From Acidobacteriota bacterium (lineage in GTDB: Bacteria > Acidobacteriota > JAAYUB01), in contig JAGOHA010000001.1 of assembly GCA_017996395.1 (NCBI GenBank), positions 13,255 to 71,146 of the forward strand: a DNA stretch of 57,892 nucleotides, read 5' to 3'. This document shows, piece by piece, positions 33,374 to 42,000 of this stretch (positions are counted from its first letter, which is position 1; each line of letters starts with the position of its first letter). The notes under the pieces were generated by a model. The model worked only from the letters and a program-made list of their open reading frames with translations. It made no database searches and was not told the origin of the DNA. The position numbers and the translations under genes are program-made.

Positions 33374-35205
33374 GCACGACACTCGACATCCGCGAGGTGG
33401 TGGCGAAATTCGGCCGCCGGCAGGAGCATCTGATGCTGATCCTGCGGGAGCTGGAGATCCGGTCCGGATGCAACTGCCTCGATCCTGCCACGCTGCGCGA
33501 AGTGGCCGAGGAGATGAACCTGCCCGCCAGCGCCATCGCCGGGTTTGTGGATTTTTACACCATGTTCCGGACCGCTCCGCGGGCCCGCTACATGATCCGG
33601 GTCTGCAAGTCGACGCCGTGCCATACGGCCGGCGCCATCGACGTGTTTGAGTCGCTGCACAAGCTGCTGGGAATTGGCGAAGGTGAAGCCACCCCCGACG
33701 GCCTCTTCTACCTGGAGCGGTGCGAGTGCCTGGGGATCTGTTCGGTGGCCCCGGCCATGATGGTCAATTACGACCTGCACGGGAACCTGACCCGGCGGCG
33801 GTTGGCCCGGATCATCCAGTCGTACCGTGAATCAGCGGCGGCCGATGGCCAGGGGTCCGGTCGCGAAACGGCCGCGGCGGCCACGATCATTGATGACCCG
33901 CGGCAAACCCGCCGGTTGCTGGCCGATATCGGGCGCGTCAATCCCGCGAGGATCCACAGCTACATCAAGCACGGCGGCTACGCCGCCCTGCGCAAAGCCG
34001 TCGCCATGACGCCGGCGGATGTCATTGCCGTGGTGAAGGAATCAGGGTTGCGCGGTCGCGGCGGCGCCGGTTTCCCCGCCGGCCTGAAATGGTCGTTCGT
34101 GGTGAAAGGTCCGATGCAGAAGTACGTGATCTGCAATGCCGATGAAGGCGAGCCCGGCACCTTCAAGGACCGGGTGCTGATGGACGGCAACCCCCACCTG
34201 CTGCTGGAGGGCATGGCCATCTGCGGCTTCGCCACCGGCGCCACGATCGGCTACATCTACGTCCGCGGTGAATACCGGCGCTCCATCGACACGTTGCGGC
34301 ACGCGATCGACGAGGCCCGGACCAAAGGCTGTCTCGGAACGAATCTCTTCGGTGCCGAGTTCAGCTTTGACGTCTTCATCAAGGAAGGCGGCGGCGCCTA
34401 CGTCTGCGGCGAGGAGACCTCGCTGATCAACTCGATGGAAGGGCTGCGCGGCTACCCGCGCTTCAAGCCGCCCTTCCCCGGCCAGGCCGGTTTCCGGAAC
34501 CTGCCGTCCACGGTCAACAACGTCGAGACGCTGATGTCGGTTCCCCTGATCCTCGACCGGGGCGCCGATTGGTTCAAGGAAGTGGGCCCGGTCTCGTGTC
34601 CGGGTACGAAGCTGTTCTGCCTGTCCGGCCGGCTGAACCGGACCGGCCTGGTGGAGCTGCCCATGGGCGCCACGCTGCGCGAGATCATCGATGTCTTTGG
34701 GCAGGGGATCCGCGACGGCCGCGCGTTCAAGTTCGCCCAAGTCGGCGGCAGCTCCGGCGGGATCCTGACCGACGAGCTGTTGGATATGCCGCTGGATATC
34801 GACACGCCGATGAAACAGGGCGTCACCCTGGGCTCGGGCGTGGTGCTCGTGTGCGACGACACAACCTGTCCGGTGGATTTCCTGCTGCAGACCCTGGCCT
34901 TCTTTGAGCATGAATCCTGCGGCCAGTGCATTCCCTGCCGGGTGGGCACCGCACAGCTCCACCATCACGCGCGCCGACTGGCAGAGCGGCGGGCGGCGCC
35001 GGCGGAACTGGACCAGATGCTGGAGAAGGCCCAGTTGATGAAAAAGGCCTCATTCTGCGCCCTGGGCCAGTCGCCGATCGTTCCGCTGACCACCCTGTTG
35101 AAGGCGTTCCGCGGCGAGTTTGAAGACCATTGCCGGCCCGGGCACGCCTGCCCGGCCTGCGACCGGTCGCTCGGCCAGTATTATCGGCCCGGCCGGACTC
35201 ACTGA
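33370..35205 (+). CDS. NuoE-NuoF fusion, NAD(H)-reactive subunit of formate dehydrogenase
   Basis: The 611-aa product joins a thioredoxin-like NuoE domain (residues about 10-155; [2Fe-2S] ligands Cys79, Cys84, Cys120, Cys124) to a NuoF domain (about 175-600). NuoF shows G-R-G-G-A-G-F-P-A-G for NADH/FMN, N-A-D-E-G-E-P-G-T-F-K-D-R, and the [4Fe-4S] set Cys517, Cys520, Cys523, Cys563. After it there is an additional C-P-A-C near the C-terminus (H-A-C-P-A-C-D-R). With fdhA it should form a soluble NAD-dependent formate dehydrogenase. The ATG overlaps the fdhA stop by 4 bases. No NuoG-separate or hydrogenase gene follows. A bifurcating role cannot be excluded. Confidence 0.92.
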   Translation: MSTTLDIREVVAKFGRRQEHLMLILRELEIRSGCNCLDPATLREVAEEMNLPASAIAGFVDFYTMFRTAPRARYMIRVCKSTPCHTAGAIDVFESLHKLLGIGEGEATPDGLFYLERCECLGICSVAPAMMVNYDLHGNLTRRRLARIIQSYRESAAADGQGSGRETAAAATIIDDPRQTRRLLADIGRVNPARIHSYIKHGGYAALRKAVAMTPADVIAVVKESGLRGRGGAGFPAGLKWSFVVKGPMQKYVICNADEGEPGTFKDRVLMDGNPHLLLEGMAICGFATGATIGYIYVRGEYRRSIDTLRHAIDEARTKGCLGTNLFGAEFSFDVFIKEGGGAYVCGEETSLINSMEGLRGYPRFKPPFPGQAGFRNLPSTVNNVETLMSVPLILDRGADWFKEVGPVSCPGTKLFCLSGRLNRTGLVELPMGATLREIIDVFGQGIRDGRAFKFAQVGGSSGGILTDELLDMPLDIDTPMKQGVTLGSGVVLVCDDTTCPVDFLLQTLAFFEHESCGQCIPCRVGTAQLHHHARRLAERRAAPAELDQMLEKAQLMKKASFCALGQSPIVPLTTLLKAFRGEFEDHCRPGHACPACDRSLGQYYRPGRTH

Positions 35206-35224
35206 GCCGGCTGTCGGCGGGAGA

Positions 35225-35692
35225 TCAACCGCCGGCGGTCTGGGGGAAGGCGGTGTTGCTGTATAGGTACTCCACCTTCTCCTTGTGCCGGAGTTCCTGC
35301 GCGGCGAACTCGGTGAGCAGTTGTTTGACTTCGCCTTCCGGCTGGAGAGCCGCGAGCCCCTGGTAGAATTTGTGCGCGTTCCACTCGCGGTGGGCCGCCA
35401 CCAGGAAGACCTCGGCGGTGCCCAGGTCTTTCTGGATGTCCGGCTTGTCGTTGTACTGGGCGACGCCGTAATCGATCACCTGGTCGGTGGACAGGCTGTT
35501 TGCCGCCACCCGGCCCTCGAGGTAATTGACGAGGAATTCCTTGTGGCGCAGTTCCTCGACCGCCAGGAATCGCAAGGCCTCCCGGGCGGTGGCGTCCTGG
35601 ACGATATCGTGCAGTTGGGTATAGAAGGTGTGGGCGTCTTCCTCGTTTTTGATGGCACGTTCAAGCACGGTCTTGAGTTGCTGGTCGGACAT
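35225..35692 (-). CDS. Ferritin-like/rubrerythrin-type di-iron protein
   Basis: The 155-aa product has the repeated carboxylate motifs of a four-helix di-iron fold: N-E-E-D-A-H-T-F-Y, E-E-L-R-H-K-E-F-L, R-E-W-N-A-H-K-F-Y and Q-E-L-R-H-K-E-K-V. There is no rubredoxin domain. Such proteins usually protect anaerobes against peroxide or store iron. Location beside the oxygen-sensitive formate dehydrogenase fits, but the orientation (convergent) argues against one operon. Start ATG 35692 has AGGAGG upstream. Confidence 0.85.
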   Translation of the reverse strand: MSDQQLKTVLERAIKNEEDAHTFYTQLHDIVQDATAREALRFLAVEELRHKEFLVNYLEGRVAANSLSTDQVIDYGVAQYNDKPDIQKDLGTAEVFLVAAHREWNAHKFYQGLAALQPEGEVKQLLTEFAAQELRHKEKVEYLYSNTAFPQTAGG

Positions 35693-35731
35693 GGCGTCTG
35701 CCTCCTGGGTGGTGAATGACGGGTCCGGTGA

Positions 35732-35760
35732 CGACTTCGCGAAGTCGCCTCTCGATTGTA
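35732..35760 (-). promoter_or_regulatory. Promoter and 16-base palindrome of the ferritin-like gene
   Basis: On the minus strand TACAAT lies at 35760-35755. A perfect 16-base palindrome (35732-35747, core GACTTCGCGAAGTC) covers the expected transcription start, about 40 bases before the ATG. Its position suits a repressor operator, or an RNA hairpin at the 5' end. Confidence 0.5.
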
Positions 35761-35847
35761 ACCGATCGCGTTGTTCCGCCGCCATGTTTTTCGGGCACGC
35801 CGACTACGGGAATGAAGTGATTCAAGTATCGATAAGGAGTATCCGCC

Positions 35848-37185
35848 ATGCGTAATCCCCTCATCATCGCCGGAGTGCTGCTGTGTCTCGCCGCCGGCTG
35901 CGTGCTGGGCCAGGGAGCCTCCGTGCAGGACGAGCTCCAGGCGCTCAAGAAGGAAAACATGGAGCTTCGGGAAAAGATCCGCCAGCTCGAGCTGGCTGTC
36001 GCCGAGGTGCGACAGCTGGCGCTCCGCGAGCCGGCGGCCGCCCCGGCTCCCGCTCCCGCCCCGGCCCCGACCGCCGTCGCGAAAGTGGACGAAGCAGCGG
36101 CCAAGAAGAAACCGACGGTGGAACTGTACGGCTTCGTCAAGTTGGACGCCGCCTACGACACCGCCCGGACCGACGTGGGCGACTTCGCCCGGTGGGTGCT
36201 GCCCGAGGGGCCCGGCGGCAAGGACAACGAGTTCAACATGACCGCCAACCAGACCCGGGTGGGACTCAACATCAACGGGCCGGCCACCGGCTCGATCAAG
36301 ACCACCGGCAACGTCGAGATCGACTTCTACAGCCTGGAGGGCGGCGAGAACAAGCCCCAGCCGATGCTGCGCCACGCGTTCGTGAAGCTGGAGTGGCCGG
36401 AGCACGACTTCAGCCTGCTGGCCGGCCAGACCTCTGACGTGATCGCGCCGCTGCTGCCCGACACCATCAACTACACCGTCATGTGGTGGACCGGCAATCC
36501 GGGCTACCGCCGGCCGCAGTTCCGCCTGACCAAGGGATTCGACCTGGGCGGCGACACCCGGCTGCAACTCCAGGGCGCGTTCGTCCGGACCATCGGCCAC
36601 GTCTCCGGTTACGATCCGGGCGACGGCGGCGAGGACGCCGGCTTCCCCACCGTCCAGAGCCGGTTAGCGTTGACGCTGCCTTTCGGCGAGAAGCGCAAGG
36701 CGACGGTGGGCGTGTACGGCCACTGGGGCCAGGAGGAGTATGACCTGGACGCCGCCGGCAACAGCGTGGATCTCGACACATATTCGTGGGGCCTGGACGC
36801 CCAGCTGCCGCTGGCCAAGGGCGTGACGCTGCAGGGCGAGTTCTGGCGCGGCGCCAACGTCGACACGTACCTGGCGGCGGTGGGGCAGGGCTTCAACAAG
36901 GCCCGGCTCAACGAGATTCGCAGCATCGGCGGCTGGGCCGCCGTGGGCTTCGGTCCGTGGAAGGGTTGGAAGTTCAACCTGGGCGGCGCCGTGGACGACC
37001 CGGTCAACCGCGACCTGGCTTCCGGTAACCGCGCGCGCAACATGGCGCTGTTCGGCAACTTCTACTACAGCATCACCAGCGCGGTCCAGGTGGGTCTGGA
37101 AGTCTCACCCTGGTGGACCCGCTACATCGACTTGAACGAGGGCCAGAGCGTCCGCGCCCAGGGCACGTTCATCTACCGGTTCTGA
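35848..37185 (+). CDS. DcaP-like outer-membrane porin with coiled-coil N-terminus
   Basis: The 445-aa protein has a signal peptide ending G-C-V-L-G-Q, a coiled coil (residues 27-60: V-Q-D-E-L-Q-A-L-K-K-E-N-M-E-L-R), an Ala/Pro linker of 20 residues (A-P-A-P repeats), then a barrel opening with V-E-L-Y-G-F-V-K-L-D-A-A-Y-D. It ends in I-Y-R-F, with the terminal Phe of porins. The Y-G-F-V-K-L-D and A-N-Q-T-R-V-G-L pattern is that of the DcaP trimeric porins. Coiled coil may trimerise. Substrate is unknown; small acids are known for relatives. SD AAGGAG upstream; divergent from the ferritin-like gene. Confidence 0.82.
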   Translation: MRNPLIIAGVLLCLAAGCVLGQGASVQDELQALKKENMELREKIRQLELAVAEVRQLALREPAAAPAPAPAPAPTAVAKVDEAAAKKKPTVELYGFVKLDAAYDTARTDVGDFARWVLPEGPGGKDNEFNMTANQTRVGLNINGPATGSIKTTGNVEIDFYSLEGGENKPQPMLRHAFVKLEWPEHDFSLLAGQTSDVIAPLLPDTINYTVMWWTGNPGYRRPQFRLTKGFDLGGDTRLQLQGAFVRTIGHVSGYDPGDGGEDAGFPTVQSRLALTLPFGEKRKATVGVYGHWGQEEYDLDAAGNSVDLDTYSWGLDAQLPLAKGVTLQGEFWRGANVDTYLAAVGQGFNKARLNEIRSIGGWAAVGFGPWKGWKFNLGGAVDDPVNRDLASGNRARNMALFGNFYYSITSAVQVGLEVSPWWTRYIDLNEGQSVRAQGTFIYRF

Positions 37186-37219
37186 CAAGGACCGCCGCGA
37201 TACCCGCAGTTCGTTGTCC

Positions 37220-37254
37220 GCCGGGGATCGGCTGCGCCGCAACCGGTCCCCGGC
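37220..37254. repeat. Long hairpin between convergent genes
   Basis: 12-bp stem with one G-T pair (37220-37231 with 37243-37254), 11-base loop, 35 bases after the porin stop. It probably ends porin transcription though no T-run follows. The remaining bases to 37343 show nothing clear. Confidence 0.45.
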
Positions 37255-37343
37255 GCATGGTTGAATCGGATTTTACCCGACTCTGATCTGCTGGGAGCAC
37301 GTCTCGTGCACCATTTGTGTACGTTGTTCCTGCAATACGACGG

Positions 37344-38729
37344 CTAACCCAACCGGGGATCCCCGATGCCGTCATCGGGAAGCTCCCCTCTGCGAAACTC
37401 TGTGGGTGTGCCACCACCGCTGCTGCCGTCGGGCCCGATCGGGTCACCCCCGATAAGACCGGTCCCCGGCACGGAGGCCTGCTGCGGAATGCTTCCGCCC
37501 ATCACGGTGGCACTTTCGGGATTGGGGTCCCGGGCGGGGTCGACCGGTGCACCGGTGATCGTCTGTTTGAAGGGTTGGGTGGTATTCCCACCAGTGTCGG
37601 ACTGCGACACCATGCCGATCAACCGGTCGCGAAGCGCCCACATGTCAAGCCGTAAGTCGGCGCGATCCGCATTCCCCTCCTCGGGATTCGGCATCCCCGC
37701 CGCGCCGCTCGCGCTCGAAGTGGTGCTCTTTTCCTTCTTCACCACTTTGCCGTTCTTGTCTTTCAGGACAACCTCGGTATCGGTTGAACCATTCTTCTCC
37801 GTTTGGGACACTTCGAGCGTGGCGCCGGTATCGTTATCCTGGTAAACCTCCTTCGTGGAAACAACCTGGTTCCCTTCAGAATCCACCGAATCTGAAAATT
37901 CCGTCTGAAGGGTCACGCTGCACCCGCTCTGGAAGTAACCATCCCCGCTCGACGACGATGTTCTGTCCCGACCGGTGGCGGCCCCGGTCGCGGTGCCGGA
38001 GGCGCTCGAACCGGCGGAAGAGCCCGCGCCGGCGGATGCGTTCGGACCGGAGGACATCCTGTCCCCTGGCGACGGTAGGCCGGATTGCCCGCTCAATCGG
38101 ACCGATGACTCAAGAGGGGCTTGGCCTGATTGCCCATGCCGGCGGACCGTCGGCGCGAATGATTCGCTTCCGACTGGAGCGGGCGGTTCTCCCAGCGGGC
38201 CCAGCAGACCGGCGGTGTCGGCGGTTTGCTTGGACAGCGGTTCGGTGATGACCAGTCTCTCTGTGGCGCTGCCGGAGCCGGCAGTTGACGTGCCCTGCGA
38301 CCCGCCGGGTTGCAGGGTGGCCGTGCCGGGGATCGCGGCCGGCCCTCCGCCTGTCGGAGCGGCGCCCCCCGGTTGCCCGAGCCCGAAACTCTCTGCCAGG
38401 CCCTCCTTGACGACCGGATTGACCGGCGTACGGATCCTGCCGCCCTGAGCGTCTGCGCCGACGCTCTCCCGTGGATTGGTCATTTTCTCCCCGCTGAGTT
38501 TCGACCCGTCCAGCAATGCCTGCAGATGGTGCCGGCTCAGCTGGCCGGTCGTTTTGAAATCTCCCTGACGGCCCAGCTCGGCCGCTCGACCGGAAACCGC
38601 CTCAGAAGGCGGGCCGCTGGCGGCGCGGGCTGTATCCGCTTTCTGCGAAGTTTTCAACGTCTCGGCGGCTTCCACCTCCTGCAGTTCGTCGGGTGGCGTC
38701 AGATGGATCGAACGATTGGAAATTTCCAT
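37344..38729 (-). CDS. Uncharacterised Ser/Gly/Thr-rich protein
   Basis: The 461-aa product has no signal peptide or membrane segment. About 250 N-terminal residues are low-complexity with A-G-S-S-A-G-S-S-A-S-G type runs and P-G-G, then a beta-like block of about 70 residues (S-G-C-S-V-T-L-Q-T-E-F, V-V-S-T-K-E-V-Y, L-E-V-S-Q-T-E) with the only cysteine, then a Gly/Pro-rich tail. Composition resembles extracellular or surface proteins exported without a Sec signal, but I have no family. ATG 38729 follows GGAGGGG. It faces an AT-rich 300-base promoter region shared with the protease gene. Confidence 0.6.
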   Translation of the reverse strand: MEISNRSIHLTPPDELQEVEAAETLKTSQKADTARAASGPPSEAVSGRAAELGRQGDFKTTGQLSRHHLQALLDGSKLSGEKMTNPRESVGADAQGGRIRTPVNPVVKEGLAESFGLGQPGGAAPTGGGPAAIPGTATLQPGGSQGTSTAGSGSATERLVITEPLSKQTADTAGLLGPLGEPPAPVGSESFAPTVRRHGQSGQAPLESSVRLSGQSGLPSPGDRMSSGPNASAGAGSSAGSSASGTATGAATGRDRTSSSSGDGYFQSGCSVTLQTEFSDSVDSEGNQVVSTKEVYQDNDTGATLEVSQTEKNGSTDTEVVLKDKNGKVVKKEKSTTSSASGAAGMPNPEEGNADRADLRLDMWALRDRLIGMVSQSDTGGNTTQPFKQTITGAPVDPARDPNPESATVMGGSIPQQASVPGTGLIGGDPIGPDGSSGGGTPTEFRRGELPDDGIGDPRLG

Positions 38730-39030
38730 GGTCCCCTCCATGGTTGAATACGCGGGATACGGAAAGATCCACGGGCCGAACGTGAGTCGGCCATCCCCAC
38801 TGTGCGGCGGCGTGCCCCCCAGATGGAGCCGCCCTCCCCGTGGGGCAATGCTCCTCCCGCAAACCGCAATCAACCGTGTGCAGAGAAATTCAATGATCAC
38901 TATTATATTACAAAAAAGTAGAATAAATGTTGAAAATAATATTATGTTTCTGGATCCTCCAGGAAATGTGGTGCGCCGGGAAAGGGTGCTGGCATAGAAT
39001 GAGCGCATGCACAATCGGAGATGTGAATTC
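38730..39030. other. 301-base AT-rich divergent intergenic region
   Basis: Between the Ser/Gly-rich gene and the C25 protease. Bases 38886-38950 are almost pure A/T in a high-GC window and hold TATTATATT-type stretches on both strands. TAGAAT at 38995-39000 is a possible -10 for the protease. No clear -35, operator or RNA structure was found. Confidence 0.5.
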
Positions 39031-42000
39031 ATGAACCGGAAGCTGGGAGTTTGGATCGGCTTGGCGCTGCTGATGGTTTCGGCGGCCGCGGAGGAACTCG
39101 TGCTTGAATACCGCTTCGAGCGGCCACGGCTGGAGTGGCACCCGGACGGCCGGGTGGACGTCCGGATCGCCGGTTGCCCGGACTCGCTGGAGCCCGGCCA
39201 GCCCATGCTGCCGGTGTTCACCGGACGGGTGCTCCTCCCCGCGGGACACCGCCTGGTGGGCTTCGACGTCAAAACCTCTCCGTCTGAATTGTTGGGCCGG
39301 CCGGTCCAGGTTTCCCATTGCCCCGGCCTGTTCCCCACGGCTGGGGCCGGCACCGAGCCGGTGGCGCCCGATCCTCGGATTTACGACGCGCCCGGACCGT
39401 TTCCCGCCGCCCGCGCCGTGACGGCCGGCGTGCAGTGGCTGAAAGGGTATCCGATCGCCCTCTTCACGCTGCATCCGGTGGTGTACTACCCGGCCGCCGG
39501 CGAGCTGCAGTTCATCCCCCGGATGCGGCTTGTGCTCACGCTGGCGCCGGAGCCGCGGGCCAAGGCCGCGCCCATGCGACGCCCGCTGGCGGATGACCGG
39601 GCGGAGGTAGCCGCGCTCGTGGACAACCCCGCGACGCTGGACGGCTACGCCCCGCCGGAGGCGAAAACGCTGGACACGGCATGGGAGTACCTGATTGTGA
39701 CGAGCGCGGCGCTGGAAGCCAGCTTTCAGGAGTTGGCCGACCACAAGGCGGGCCGGGGGCTGAATGTCCATCTCGCCCGGATCGAGGACATCCTCGCCGC
39801 CACGCCGGGCACCGACAACGCACACAAACTCCGCACATTCATCACCACCGGATACCAAAGCCACGGCACCCGCTGGGTGGTGCTCGGCGGCGACAGCGAG
39901 ATCATCCCGTGGCGGGGCGCCTACGGCAAGGTCGGCGACACCGTGGACGCCGCCATCCCCGCCGACCTCTATTTTGCCGCCCTCGATGGCGACTGGAACG
40001 CGAACGGCAACGGTCTGTACGGCGAACCCGCCGACGAAACCGACCTGTTCGCGGAGGTGGCGGTGGGCCGCATCGCCGCCTCCAGCCCCACGGAAGCGTC
40101 CACCCAGATTCAGAAGATCATCGCCTACGAGGATTCCGCGCCGCCCTTCCGCGCGCTGCTGCTGGGCGAAAAGTTGGACGACCAGACTTATGGCGGCGAC
40201 AGCAAGGATGTCGTTTACGGGGCGATGGCCGGAATTCCCGCCGAGCGTCTATATGACGCGCCGGGTGCGGAATGGTCAGCCGACACGCTGATCGACACCT
40301 GTTTCAACGCCGACGATACGCACATCGTCAACCACCTGGGGCACGCCAACAGCACCTATTGCCTGAAGATGTACAACTCCGATGTCAGCCGGCTCACCAA
40401 TACCCGCCCGTTCTTTGTGTACAGCCAGGGCTGCTACCCGGGGAATTTCATCTACGACGTCTGTTTCGCCGAGCGGATGACCGTGGGCACCACCGCCGCT
40501 GCGTTCGCCGTGGTGATGAACACGCGCTACGGCTGGTACGCGTCCGGCGGCACGAACGGCACGTCCAACGCGTTCGACCATGAGTACATGCGGTCCGTGT
40601 TCGAACAATTCCGCCACAATCTCGGTCTGGCCCTGAACGAATCCCGCCAGCGCCTGGCCGGTCTGGCCGGTGACGGCAGTTACCGGTGGGTCTATTTTGA
40701 AACCACCCTCTTCGGATGCCCCGAGACCGCACTGCACTGGACCTGCACCCCGGCCGCCGTCCGGCTTGCTCCCTGTCAGCCAGGGAGCGGATTCATCGTT
40801 ATGGACGGTGATGACGTGACCCTGGGCGCTGTGGTGGGCACCGATTGCGCCGAGCCGGTGGACCAGCCGCACGTCACCGCCCGGGTGGTGGATGCGGCGG
40901 GCACGCGAACCTTCACCTTGCGCGACGACGGCGAGGGCGCCGACATCCTCGCCGACGACGGGTTGTTCACCGGACGGTGGGCGCCGGCGGGCCCGAGCAG
41001 CGCACAGATCACGTATTCCGCCAGCGCGCCCGGCCTGGCCGCCGATCAGGAGGTGATCCAGGGCGAGGTGGTGGAGCGGATGGACTACCTGATGCTGACG
41101 CAGGACCCGACCTGGATCGAACCGGCGGGTGGCGCGGCCGTCCTGGCCGGCCAGGATGACGCGGGTGTGGTCGTACCGATCGGGTTTCCGTTCAAGTTCT
41201 ACGGCAAGGCGTATGAGCAGGTGCTGATCTCCACGAACGGGCTGCTCCGTTTCACCGGCGCCTACGATTGGGACGCCGGCAACACGCAGATCCCCCGGCC
41301 GCAGAATCCCAACGCGGTCATCGCGGCGCTCTGGACCGACCTGGACCTGACCAAACCGGGGGCGGTCATCCGCTATCGGATCGACGGGCAGCCGCCCCAC
41401 CGCCTGTTCGTGGTGTCCTGGTTGAACGTGGCGCATTACAACAAGGTCGGGGCGGTCACGTTTCAGATCGCGCTGGAGGAGTCGACCCACAAGATCCACC
41501 TCAATTACCAGGATACCGAGTTCGGCGTCCCGGCCTATGACTTTGGCGCCGACGCCACGGTGGGGATCGAGGACTACAACGGGACGAAGGGGATTCAATT
41601 CGCCTGCCGTGAACCGGTGGTGAGACCCGGGCTCAGCATCTGCTTCATGCCGGTGGTGGGACCGGTGGTGGTTCCGATCGACTGGCGGTTTTGGGGCGGC
41701 GACGGCGACGGGATCCCGGAGCCGGGCGAGACGGTGACCATGCAGCTGACGCTGCAGAACATCGGCACGAGTCCCGCCGTGGACGTCACCGCCAGTCTGG
41801 CCACCGTCATGCCGGAGGTCCAGATCGTCCCTGCGGCCTGTGACTACTCCACGTTGGCGGTTGGCGCCGTCGCGGCCCGCGAGCTCAACGTCATCCTGGA
41901 TGAGGCGTTGGCCTGCGGCGCGCACCTGGATTGGCAGCTGACCATCGAATGCCGGAACGCAGCGGGCGACACGCTGCAGTGGGAGCAGCCGATGCAACTG

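Noticed and set aside
30086..33382. A 1098-residue minus-strand frame opposite fdhA
   Set aside because: It is low-complexity, His/Gly/Asp-rich and matches no family, while the plus strand codes for formate dehydrogenase.
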